Shown here: piece after piece, positions 1-7,713 of the stretch | Layout of the letters: each line of letters begins with the position of its first letter | Position numbering within the stretch: position 1 is the stretch's first letter | NCBI GenBank assembly: GCA_947503835.1 | Contig: CANNFM010000006.1 | Coordinates: 62,001-126,000 of the forward strand | DNA: 64,000 nucleotides | Direction: 5' to 3' | Origin: an uncultured Aquimarina sp. | Lineage (GTDB): Bacteria; Bacteroidota; Bacteroidia; Flavobacteriales; Flavobacteriaceae | Position numbers and translations under genes: made by a program | Notes under the pieces: generated by a model | What the model was told of the DNA's origin: nothing | Database searches by the model: none | Seen by the model: only the letters and a program-made list of their open reading frames with translations

Positions 1-882
1 AATTAGCATTGCCAACCATACCGGCATATTAGAATATCGTGTGATAAACCCTTCGATAAATCCGGCAATAATAAAAAAAGGAATAGTACTCACCACTATT
101 TTTAGACCATCTTTAGCACCTTTCATAAAAGATACTCTTCTAGAATAGGTTTTAGGAAATAGGATGCTGTTTCCCATTACTATCCCAGCGCAACCTGCTA
201 TTATTATAACAGAAATCTCTATTGTTCCGTGTAACCATATCGATTTAGAAGCTTCAAATAAAAGGCCTTTTGTATAAAAGAAAGTCATAAAAGCTCCAAG
301 CATAATACCATTACTAAATAATACATAGGCTGTTCCTATAGAGGTAATTACACCAAATGCATATGCTAAGAATGCTACTCTTATATTGTTTATCGTTATT
401 CCTAAGAAAGAACCCACCATGCTTCCGCTTTTATAAATTGCCGTTGGATCTCCTTTTTCAATATTGTTAAGCGTTTCATTAACATAAGCATCGCCCAAAA
501 TTAACCTTAAAAATGAAGAATCATTTAGAGCAGAGATGATACCAATACAACATGCAGTAGTAAAAATCAGAAAAGTATAAAATAATGTTTTTTGATGTTG
601 AGAGAAAAATAAAGGAAATTCTGTTTTCCAGAATTCTACAACCCTATTTTTACTTTCTTTTTTATTAATATATATCTTTTGATGTGCTTGTGAGGCTAAT
701 GAATTAAGGTAGAGTAACGTCTTACTATCAGGGTAATACGTTTGAGCATAAGACAAATCATTAGTCAAATGTATATAGTAATCGGCAAGTTGATCTGGAC
801 TAATCTTGAAATTTTCATGTATTGCCTTTTCAAAAGCGATCCATTTTTCTTTATTTTGCTTCACAAAAGCTGCTTCCCGCAT
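1..882 (-). CDS. SpoIIM / DUF95 family integral membrane protein (C-terminus missing)
   Basis: This reading frame starts with ATG at 882 and is still open at the window edge, so the C-terminus is missing. The 294 visible residues have a hydrophilic helical N-terminal part (about 1-95). Several hydrophobic segments follow, with glycine-rich helices such as GSFLGITINNIRVAFLAYAF typical of the stage II sporulation protein M / DUF95 family. In non-sporulating Bacteroidota the role is unknown, but these genes usually sit beside an RDD protein, as here (39 bp away, divergent). A TATATTTG -7-like element for it lies inside the RDD gene start. Family call good, function unknown. Confidence 0.8.
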   Translation of the reverse strand, partial: MREAAFVKQNKEKWIAFEKAIHENFKISPDQLADYYIHLTNDLSYAQTYYPDSKTLLYLNSLASQAHQKIYINKKESKNRVVEFWKTEFPLFFSQHQKTLFYTFLIFTTACCIGIISALNDSSFLRLILGDAYVNETLNNIEKGDPTAIYKSGSMVGSFLGITINNIRVAFLAYAFGVITSIGTAYVLFSNGIMLGAFMTFFYTKGLLFEASKSIWLHGTIEISVIIIAGCAGIVMGNSILFPKTYSRRVSFMKGAKDGLKIVVSTIPFFIIAGFIEGFITRYSNMPVWLAMLI

Positions 883-921
883 CTATCAATTTTTTGTTTA
901 AAGATAATCACTTACTTATAA

Positions 922-1647
922 ATGTCAAATATAGCAATCAATACCACACAAAATGTAAATCTGGATTATAAAACTGTTAGTATAGGTGAGAGGATGCTTG
1001 CATTTTTAATTGACCTTGTTATATTTTGGCTTTACCTCTTTATTGTAAATTTTATTACAGCACTTGTAGGAACTGCTTTCAAAGATAACTGGACTGTATT
1101 TGGGATACAATCCCTCTTATTGTTACCTGTTATGTTTTATTCACTGTATATGCATATTATTTTTAATGGTAGAACCGTTGGGAAAATGATCCTGAAAATA
1201 AAAGTGGTGCGCATTGATGGTTTACCTGCGCATTGGAGTAATTATTTGGTTAGATGGATGTTGAGATTAGTGGATATTTGGATCTTTATGGCATCTGTAG
1301 GTGTATTTAGCATTTTATTTTCGAGTAAACGTCAACGACTTGGTGATGCAGCGGCGGGTACTATTGTGATCAGTACAAAACAGAAAGTGAAAATTTCGCA
1401 TACCATTTTAGAAGAAATCACAGATGATTACCAACCTAAGTTTTTAAACGTAACGAAGCTTTCTGACAAAGATGTGCGGTTAATTAAAGAAACCTATCAT
1501 ATCGCTAGAAAATCTAATGATTATAAAACATTAACTGCATTACGAAATAAGGTAGAAGAAATTTTAGAAGTTAAGTCTGAGTTGTACGACCGTCAGTTTT
1601 TGGATACCATTTTAAAAGATTACAATTACTATACGCAACGATTATAA
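922..1647 (+). CDS. RDD family membrane protein
   Basis: A 241-residue protein with the RDD domain in about residues 15-150. Arg24 and Asp31 lie in the first membrane helix and Asp118 in the third, the residues that name the family. Hydrophobic helices are at about 26-48, 61-80 and 115-133. The segment after the second helix carries the typical GRTVGKMILKIKVV motif. A soluble, charged tail (about 155-241) follows. RDD proteins are thought to be small membrane transport or assembly factors, but no substrate can be inferred. It is divergent from the SpoIIM-like gene, a conserved pairing in Bacteroidota. Confidence 0.85.
   Translation: MSNIAINTTQNVNLDYKTVSIGERMLAFLIDLVIFWLYLFIVNFITALVGTAFKDNWTVFGIQSLLLLPVMFYSLYMHIIFNGRTVGKMILKIKVVRIDGLPAHWSNYLVRWMLRLVDIWIFMASVGVFSILFSSKRQRLGDAAAGTIVISTKQKVKISHTILEEITDDYQPKFLNVTKLSDKDVRLIKETYHIARKSNDYKTLTALRNKVEEILEVKSELYDRQFLDTILKDYNYYTQRL
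926..933 (-). promoter_or_regulatory. Putative -7 element (TATATTTG) for the SpoIIM-like gene
   Basis: On the minus strand this reads TATATTTG, an exact match to the Bacteroidota TAnnTTTG -7 consensus, about 44 nt upstream of the ATG at 882. It lies inside the first codons of the divergent RDD gene. No TTG at ideal spacing was found; the nearest is 15 bp upstream. Confidence 0.4.
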
Positions 1648-1692
1648 ATTGGGTAATGAGTTGCATTACAGATTTTTTCATGTATTTTCCAG

Positions 1693-1718
1693 AAACCTGA
1701 AACCTGAAACCTGAAACC
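1693..1718. repeat. Heptamer tandem repeat (AAACCTG, about 3.7 copies)
   Basis: Three exact copies of AAACCTG plus a partial AAACC lie back to back in the 72-bp gap between the convergent ends of the RDD and cyclophilin genes. This is a simple short tandem repeat with no visible coding or terminator role. Confidence 0.85.
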
Positions 1719-1719
1719 G

Positions 1720-2478
1720 TTACTTAATCACTTCGGCTTTTATAAAAATATTTTCTTTTGGCCATTCACTCCCATCTACAGGAACATTAGAAATTTTATC
1801 GGCTACAGCCATACCTTTTACTACTTTTCCAAAAATAGTGTGTTCTCCATCAAGGTGATGTGCTCCTTTTTTTGAAATAACTATAAAAAACTCAAAAGGA
1901 GTTGAACGGTTAGATGGATTATCTACCCATTGCTTTGACAATGCTACTGCACCACGAGTATGTGTAAGACCTTTAACAGGTTCTTGCGGAATTGTATACT
2001 CCCCAATTTCGAAACGTCTAACAGCCATTTGTTGGCGGTCGCTATTACCTCCCTGAATTACAAAGCCCTTAGCTACACGGTAGAAAAATGTTTCATCAAA
2101 ATATTTCTGCTTTACCAAATAGATAAAATTGGCTCTGTGTATAGGGGTCTCCTTGTATAGTTGGATATCAATATTACCATAGGTCGTTTTTACTCTAACC
2201 AAAGTTTCAGGGTTTTCTTTCCCATAATTGGTCATAAACTCTCTGAGGTTTTTGTTGGTAAGTTTAAACGGCTCTTCATTTGCCTCTTTTTCTTGTAAAA
2301 CAACATCACTCTTTGTTTCTTTTTTAAGCGTATCTTTTACTACACTAGTATCACTACTCGAATGAGAGTCTATTGTTTTCTGCTTATTTTTTTTAGAATG
2401 TGTATCTTCACAATTACAGAATAAAAGAATACAAGTGCAAAAAGTTAAAATAGATCTGGTCAATGACATTTGAAACAT
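1720..2478 (-). CDS. Peptidyl-prolyl cis-trans isomerase, cyclophilin type, lipoprotein
   Basis: A 252-residue cyclophilin-type prolyl isomerase. The N-terminus has a hydrophobic stretch ending in a Cys-rich segment (ILLFCNCED), which suggests lipidation and a periplasmic location. A Ser/Thr/Lys-rich linker runs to about residue 75. The cyclophilin domain covers about 92-252, with the core motif FYRVAKGFVIQGG holding the catalytic Arg134. The usual SQFFI motif reads TPFEFFIV, and the Trp seen in cyclophilin A is His208 in HHLDGEHTIFGKV, so the active site is altered and cyclosporin sensitivity is unlikely. A second ATG at 2469 is an alternative start. The 5' end overlaps the divergent Nudix gene. 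Confidence 0.88.
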   Translation of the reverse strand: MFQMSLTRSILTFCTCILLFCNCEDTHSKKNKQKTIDSHSSSDTSVVKDTLKKETKSDVVLQEKEANEEPFKLTNKNLREFMTNYGKENPETLVRVKTTYGNIDIQLYKETPIHRANFIYLVKQKYFDETFFYRVAKGFVIQGGNSDRQQMAVRRFEIGEYTIPQEPVKGLTHTRGAVALSKQWVDNPSNRSTPFEFFIVISKKGAHHLDGEHTIFGKVVKGMAVADKISNVPVDGSEWPKENIFIKAEVIK

Positions 2479-3107
2479 TTAAAAATTTAATTCCAAAAAT
2501 AAAGAAAATGTCAGTACCGGGAGAATCTTCACACTTTATTATGGCTCCAGAGATTAGAATGAAAGAGCTTAATTCGATGATGATTGAAGAAAGAAACCCA
2601 AGAAATGCTGCAGTGATGATGCTTTTTTATCCCAAAAAGAGCACAACGCATATTGCTTTAATTTTGAGACCCGAGTATGAAGGAGTACATTCTGGACAGA
2701 TTGCATTACCGGGAGGGAAAGTAGAAATGCAAGATCAAAATTATACCGAAACAGCATTAAGAGAGACCCAGGAAGAAATTGGTGTACCTATGAATACTGT
2801 TGAAGTTATAAAATCATTAACCAAGGTATATATTCCTCCTTCTAATTTTTGGGTACATCCTTTTATGGGTTTTACCGAAGAGAGACCTGATTTTGTATTA
2901 CAAAAAGAAGAAGTTGCCAAGGTTATTGAAGTTCCATTGGCAGAATTACTGAATGAGGATAACGTAACAGCACAAAAATTATCTACTTCATATGCAGAAA
3001 ACATAGAGGTACCATCTTTTAAACTAAATAGTTACGTAGTTTGGGGTGCAACGGCTATGATGCTAAGCGAACTCAAAATGTTTTTAAAAATTTCAAAAGA
3101 GGAATGA
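2463..3107 (+). CDS. Nudix hydrolase, predicted CoA pyrophosphatase
   Basis: A 214-residue Nudix enzyme of the coenzyme A pyrophosphatase group, expected to split CoA into 4'-phosphopantetheine and 3',5'-ADP in the cytoplasm. The NuCoA signature is seen at about 66-85 (LILRPEYEGVHSGQIALPGG). It runs into the Nudix box at about 84-108, ending in ALRETQEEIGV, whose RExxEE glutamates bind metal. The first ATG at 2463 was kept because CoA pyrophosphatases normally begin with a helix like FKNLIPKIKK just before the LPGE motif. Starting here makes it overlap the start of the divergent cyclophilin gene. Confidence 0.88.
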   Translation: MTFETFKNLIPKIKKMSVPGESSHFIMAPEIRMKELNSMMIEERNPRNAAVMMLFYPKKSTTHIALILRPEYEGVHSGQIALPGGKVEMQDQNYTETALRETQEEIGVPMNTVEVIKSLTKVYIPPSNFWVHPFMGFTEERPDFVLQKEEVAKVIEVPLAELLNEDNVTAQKLSTSYAENIEVPSFKLNSYVVWGATAMMLSELKMFLKISKEE

Positions 3108-3279
3108 TTTTGTATATTTGGAACTTGTCTTTTCGAAATTTTCACAAGAATTTATCGAAGAACATACCGGTTTTTTAATCTTTTGTTAGTAATTTTCATT
3201 GAAAATCAAATCATTACACAAAAACAAAGGTAATTGAAATACACGGGCACTAAATAACATACTAAACAAGAATGTATTT

Positions 3280-4083
3280 ATGGGATTGTTTAAGAGAAAT
3301 CCTTTTGGGCATATATTATTTTTAAAAAAATGGCTTATCCGTATTATGGGGGGCTTAACGCACAGGCGCTATCGTGGTTTTAATGAATTAAAAATAGAAG
3401 GGAGCGAAATTTTTAAGGATCTTCCTGATAATGGTGTTTTATTTGTTTCTAATCATCAAACCTATTTTGCAGATGTAGTAGCAATGTTTCATGTTTTCAA
3501 CGCTAGTTTAAGCGGTCGTACAGATTCTATTAAAAATGTTGGATACTTGTGGCAACCAAAAATGAATCTTTATTATGTGGCTGCAAAAGAGACAATGCAG
3601 GCTGGTTTATTGGCAAGAGTTCTGGCATATGCAGGTGCCATAACTGTGGAGCGTACTTGGAGAGAAAAAGGAAAGGAAGTTAATCGCCAGGTAAAGATGA
3701 GCGATATTACAAATATTTCAAGAGCTTTAGAAGATGGTTGGGTGATCACATTTCCGCAGGGAACAACAAAACCCTTCAAACCCATTCGGAAAGGTACAGC
3801 ACATATCATTAGGCAGTATAAGCCTATTGTGATCCCTATAGTGATTGATGGATTTAGAAGATCTTTTGATAAAAAAGGAGTGGTAATTAAAAAGAAAGGG
3901 ATTTTACAATCCATGGTAATCAAACCACCTCTGGATATTGATTATGAAAATGACTCTATAGATGATATCGTAGAAAAATTAGAGTATGCTATCGAGCAAC
4001 ATTCGTCTTTTCTAAAAGTAATTCCTCAAGAAGTACTAGAAGCAGAAGAAGAACTGAATAAAAAGAGAAAATGGGAGTATTAA
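3280..4083 (+). CDS. Lysophospholipid acyltransferase (PlsC-like)
   Basis: A 267-residue acyltransferase of the 1-acyl-glycerol-3-phosphate acyltransferase superfamily, likely acting in phospholipid or ornithine-lipid synthesis at the inner membrane. The catalytic His is in SNHQTYFAD (His59) and the third motif reads FPQGTT (about 158-163). The middle motif region with the conserved Arg is AITVER. The spacing between His59 and Asp65 is five residues, one more than the canonical HX4D. The exact acyl acceptor cannot be read from the sequence. It sits alone on the plus strand between the Nudix and the T9SS protein genes. Confidence 0.85.
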   Translation: MGLFKRNPFGHILFLKKWLIRIMGGLTHRRYRGFNELKIEGSEIFKDLPDNGVLFVSNHQTYFADVVAMFHVFNASLSGRTDSIKNVGYLWQPKMNLYYVAAKETMQAGLLARVLAYAGAITVERTWREKGKEVNRQVKMSDITNISRALEDGWVITFPQGTTKPFKPIRKGTAHIIRQYKPIVIPIVIDGFRRSFDKKGVVIKKKGILQSMVIKPPLDIDYENDSIDDIVEKLEYAIEQHSSFLKVIPQEVLEAEEELNKKRKWEY

Positions 4084-4281
4084 TCAAGTAAAATTCTATT
4101 ACTTAGATCTTCATACATTCGAACTAATAGGTTAGAATGTGTTTTGTTTAAAAATTTGATCTATATTTTTTTGTATTTAAAATTCTTTTAGTTTCAAAAT
4201 GTATAATATCGCTAGTTTATCTAGAGTTCTGAACTTAAAATAAATTATTAAATATTTGTTAAATTACACTATATTCGGGGC

Positions 4282-6165
4282 ATGAAAAAGACCCCAATGG
4301 CATTGCGCTTCATATTTTTTGTTTCAGTTAGCCTTACATTTTTTACGACACAGGCACAGCTAGGATTTTGTAATGGGAACTCTGGAGATCCTATATTTAA
4401 TGAAACTTTTGGAACAGGTGTCACTAATGGACCTCAGTTACCAGTTGGAGTTACCACATATACGTACATAAATGGAACGCCTGATGATGGAGAATATACG
4501 ATTTCTAACTTTACGGGGTATTTTGACTGGCATGATACCTTGGATCATACACCTAATGATACCGATGGCAAAAGCTTGATTTTTAACGCAGATGTTACGG
4601 CAGGAGAATTTTTTAGACGCACGGTAACAGGGCTTTGCGAAAATACTTCTTACGAATTTTCTTCATGGTTATTAAATTTATTGCCAAGTACTAATAATTG
4701 TGGTGGCGGAGAAATACCGATCAATGTTAGGTTTCAAATTTGGGATAGTACCGATACTAATCTATTAGCTTCCGGAGATACCGGAAATATAGGGAGCAGC
4801 GCATCTCCGGTTTGGGAACAATATGGTTTAGTGTTTCAAACCGTACCGGGGCAGACCTCTGTGATCCTAAAAATGATTAATAATGGTAATGGTGGTTGTG
4901 GTAATGATCTGGCAATAGATGATATCGTTTTTAGAACCTGTGGAGATTTTATTACCGTAACAGATAGCTTAAGCAATGCGAGTGTTGCCATTTGCCAAGA
5001 TGACACACCTTTTTCTACACAGTTGATGGCAAATCCAGATTTTTCGATATATGCTACACATGCATATCAATGGCAACAAAGTACAGATGGACTTAATTGG
5101 TTTGATATCCCTGGAGAAATCACGTCGATGTATGCTACTCCACCAATTACAAGTTCGGTGTCTTATAGAGTAAAAGTAGCCGAAGATGCAATTAATCTTG
5201 CCAATCCATTATGTAATTCATTATCAGAAGTATTCGATGTTTCCATTGTACCAGAGCCTAATATTCCTGTTAGTAATGGGGATGTTATTGTTTGTGAAAA
5301 TGAAAACTTAATACTATCGGTAACTGTTTCTAATGATGAAACCGTAAATTGGTATGATAGTGCTATCGGAGGAAATCTACTACTTTCTGGTAATACATCA
5401 TACCAGGTTGATACTGCAGGAGTGTACTATGCTGAAGCAATATCTACCCTTGCCAATTGTATCTCGGATACAAGAATTCCCGTTACAGCTGGATTCTATG
5501 AATTACCGCTAGTTTTTGATGAAAATTTATCTTTTTGTGAAGGTGAAGATAGTATCCTGGATGCCGGTATAACTAATGTTACTTATTTATGGAATACTGG
5601 TGAGACCAGTTCGCAAATTCTGGTCAATACTCCGGGTACGTATACAGTAGAAGTAACCAATACCAATGGATGTTCTAGCATTAAAACGATAACACTTACC
5701 CAAAATAATATACCAGTTATAGAGAATATTACCTCAGAAGGAGATTCGATTATCGTCACCACCTCTAATTCGGGGGCATTCGGATATTCTATCGATGGAA
5801 TATCTTTTCAGGATAGTAATGTCTTTACTGGTGTCGAAGGTGGTTTATATACTATTTATGTTCGAGGTGAAAATGGCTGTGGTTTAGATACTCAAGATTT
5901 TATTTTGCTAGTGTATCCCGAGTATTTTACTCCTAACAATGATGGTTTTCATGATGTATGGCATATTGAAGGAATCGAAAACTACCCTAACGCATTACTT
6001 AGCATTTATGATCGACTAGGTAAACTCTTGAAACAAATTTCACCCAATGGTACAGGATGGAATGGTACATATCGGGGTCGACTGCTACCATCATCAGAAT
6101 ATTGGTATAATGTAGACTTAAGAGACGGGCAGAATGTAAAAGGACACTTTTCCTTGATTAGGTAA
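4282..6165 (+). CDS. Secreted protein with gliding-motility-associated (T9SS type B) C-terminal domain
   Basis: A 627-residue exported protein. A signal peptide ends near FFTTQAQ (residue 25). Residues about 30-220 look like a beta-sandwich, carbohydrate- or ligand-binding module (FETF-like start, ENTSYEFSSWLLN, ending LAIDDIVFRTCG). Ig-like repeats follow to about 530, including WNTGETSSQILVNTPGTYTV. The last 85 residues form the CHU_C / gliding-motility C-terminal domain, with the hallmark YFTPNNDGFHDVWHIEGIE and a final GHFSLIR. That domain directs export by the type IX secretion system and surface attachment (known for the family). Likely an adhesin-like surface protein; the ligand is unknown. 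Confidence 0.85.
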   Translation: MKKTPMALRFIFFVSVSLTFFTTQAQLGFCNGNSGDPIFNETFGTGVTNGPQLPVGVTTYTYINGTPDDGEYTISNFTGYFDWHDTLDHTPNDTDGKSLIFNADVTAGEFFRRTVTGLCENTSYEFSSWLLNLLPSTNNCGGGEIPINVRFQIWDSTDTNLLASGDTGNIGSSASPVWEQYGLVFQTVPGQTSVILKMINNGNGGCGNDLAIDDIVFRTCGDFITVTDSLSNASVAICQDDTPFSTQLMANPDFSIYATHAYQWQQSTDGLNWFDIPGEITSMYATPPITSSVSYRVKVAEDAINLANPLCNSLSEVFDVSIVPEPNIPVSNGDVIVCENENLILSVTVSNDETVNWYDSAIGGNLLLSGNTSYQVDTAGVYYAEAISTLANCISDTRIPVTAGFYELPLVFDENLSFCEGEDSILDAGITNVTYLWNTGETSSQILVNTPGTYTVEVTNTNGCSSIKTITLTQNNIPVIENITSEGDSIIVTTSNSGAFGYSIDGISFQDSNVFTGVEGGLYTIYVRGENGCGLDTQDFILLVYPEYFTPNNDGFHDVWHIEGIENYPNALLSIYDRLGKLLKQISPNGTGWNGTYRGRLLPSSEYWYNVDLRDGQNVKGHFSLIR

Positions 6166-6179
6166 GCAAAAAAAATAAT

Positions 6180-6935
6180 TTACTCCAACCAAGATTTAAA
6201 ATCTTTAACTCTTTCTCGCGCTACGATTACCTCTTGTTCGTTAAAGCGGTGCAGCTTGATTTGAAGTCTTGAATTTGTATAAGATATAATATCTTTAATG
6301 GCATTGATATTTACATAGAACTTTCTACTAATACGAAAGAATTGTTGTGGATTTAATTCATGTTCGAGTGCTTCAAGTGTAGTATCAATCAAATAATTTC
6401 TATTATCAGTAGTATGTAAGTATGTTCCTTTATTTTCAGAATAAAAGCATTCGATTTCTTCTACCGGAAATATCTTAAGGTGTTGCCCAACTCTGGCGGT
6501 AAAACGTTTTTTATATACCCGATCCATTGGATTGATGAGTAGTTTTTTAATATCTTCAAAATCTACTTGTAGCTGTTGCTTTTTGGGGAGTTGTTCTTTG
6601 TATTTATTAACCGCTGTTTCTAGTTCTTCATCGTCTATTGGTTTTAACAGATAATCAATACTATTTAATTTAAAGGCTTTAAGTGCATATTCATCATAAG
6701 CCGTTGTAAAAATGATCGAACTTTTTATAGTTAAAGCATCAAAGATCTCAAAAGACAACCCATCACTTAACTGAATATCGAGAAAAATTAAATCAGGGTG
6801 TTCATTATTACTAAACCATTCTATCGATTCTTGCACAGAATGTAGCATAGTGTTTACAGTTATGTTTAGATCAGACAGCATTCTATTTAGTCGTCTGGCT
6901 GCTGGTTTTTCGTCTTCGATGATAATGATGTTCAT
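6180..6935 (-). CDS. LytTR family response regulator
   Basis: A 251-residue two-domain regulator. The receiver domain (about 1-120) has Glu7/Asp8, the phospho-acceptor Asp53 in LIFLDIQLSD, Thr77/Thr78 and Lys98 in LLKPID, so it looks fully competent. The LytTR DNA-binding domain covers about 140-250. It is the last gene of a minus-strand group that begins with a TPR-like protein at 9719. The LytS-type kinase at 7706-9067 is its obvious partner. A 101-bp gap separates it from the 2TM gene upstream, so it may also have its own promoter. Its targets are unknown. Confidence 0.92.
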   Translation of the reverse strand: MNIIIIEDEKPAARRLNRMLSDLNITVNTMLHSVQESIEWFSNNEHPDLIFLDIQLSDGLSFEIFDALTIKSSIIFTTAYDEYALKAFKLNSIDYLLKPIDDEELETAVNKYKEQLPKKQQLQVDFEDIKKLLINPMDRVYKKRFTARVGQHLKIFPVEEIECFYSENKGTYLHTTDNRNYLIDTTLEALEHELNPQQFFRISRKFYVNINAIKDIISYTNSRLQIKLHRFNEQEVIVARERVKDFKSWLE

Positions 6936-7036
6936 GTTTCTTTACGTTGCAAAGTTTCAGAGAATCTAAGTTTCTATGTCTTAAAAACCTTTTTGTATTT
7001 AATATTTTTTGTTTGATATAAGATTGTACTTTGTAA

Positions 7037-7345
7037 TTACTCCCAAAGTTGTTTGTCTTTATCCTGTTCTTCTTCCATGTATTTTCTGATTTTACGATCT
7101 TCCCAGTCTTTGTCAAACATGGGGTTAACTCTATAGGCTTTAATGGCATGAAAAACTATACCGATTCCCCAACCAAAGGCTGCCCATAAAAACCAGGCGT
7201 AGTGCCACTCATTTTGATAGTAATTTAATCCGGCTAAAAATCCAATAACAACAAAATAGGATATAAGGTTGTTATAGAATTTTTTTAATTCTTCTACACG
7301 TTCTTTTGCACGTTCATATCGTTTTTGTTCTTCAAAATTTCTCAT
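7037..7345 (-). CDS. 2TM domain protein
   Basis: A 102-residue protein made almost only of a 2TM domain. It starts with a charged helix (YERAKERVEELKKFYNNL), followed by two membrane helices at about 28-45 and 52-70 (WFLWAAFGWGIGIVFHAIKA) and a basic tail with KDWEDRKIRKYM. The same motif order is found in the 118-residue neighbour and at the C-terminus of the kinase at 7706-9067. The 2TM domain has no established biochemical function. It is 11 bp downstream of the preceding gene, so it is co-transcribed. Confidence 0.85.
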   Translation of the reverse strand: MRNFEEQKRYERAKERVEELKKFYNNLISYFVVIGFLAGLNYYQNEWHYAWFLWAAFGWGIGIVFHAIKAYRVNPMFDKDWEDRKIRKYMEEEQDKDKQLWE

Positions 7346-7356
7346 AATTATATATT

Positions 7357-7713
7357 TTAAAAATCGTCTTTGTCTATAAGTTCTTTAATTTTATTTTCTT
7401 CCCATTCTTTGCTGAAAATAGAACGCCTTAGCCTCTTAAAAAGCGAGAAGTTTTTCTTGAAAACACATGCTCCGTGAATTAATAAACCAATACCCCATAG
7501 CACAGGTGTGAACAGTAAATTCCAATTAAGCCATTCGGTAAAACCATGATCAGGATTGATCTTATCAATATTAAGATATACCATTCTATGAATTATTACA
7601 ATAGCAATGTTTATTACAATGTATACCATAAGGTGACCGTAGAATCCTTTTTCTTTTTCTACTCGCTTTTTTGCTTTGTAATAGCTTTTTTTCTTTAGAT
7701 TATCATTAGTCAT
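7357..7713 (-). CDS. 2TM domain protein
   Basis: A 118-residue 2TM domain protein with the family pattern of an amphipathic lead helix (KAKKRVEKEKGFYGHL), two membrane helices around 27-45 and 65-85, and a C-terminal KEWEENKIKEL motif. It overlaps the 3' end of the kinase gene by 8 bp (7706-7713 in minus-strand order), which indicates translational coupling with the kinase. It differs from its 102-residue neighbour by a longer loop between the helices. No catalytic residues are visible. Confidence 0.85.
   Translation of the reverse strand: MTNDNLKKKSYYKAKKRVEKEKGFYGHLMVYIVINIAIVIIHRMVYLNIDKINPDHGFTEWLNWNLLFTPVLWGIGLLIHGACVFKKNFSLFKRLRRSIFSKEWEENKIKELIDKDDF

Noticed and set aside
6883..7149. 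An 88-codon minus-strand frame overlapping the LytTR start and the 2TM gene end
   Set aside because: It overlaps two well-supported genes in another frame and shows a composition unlike any family.
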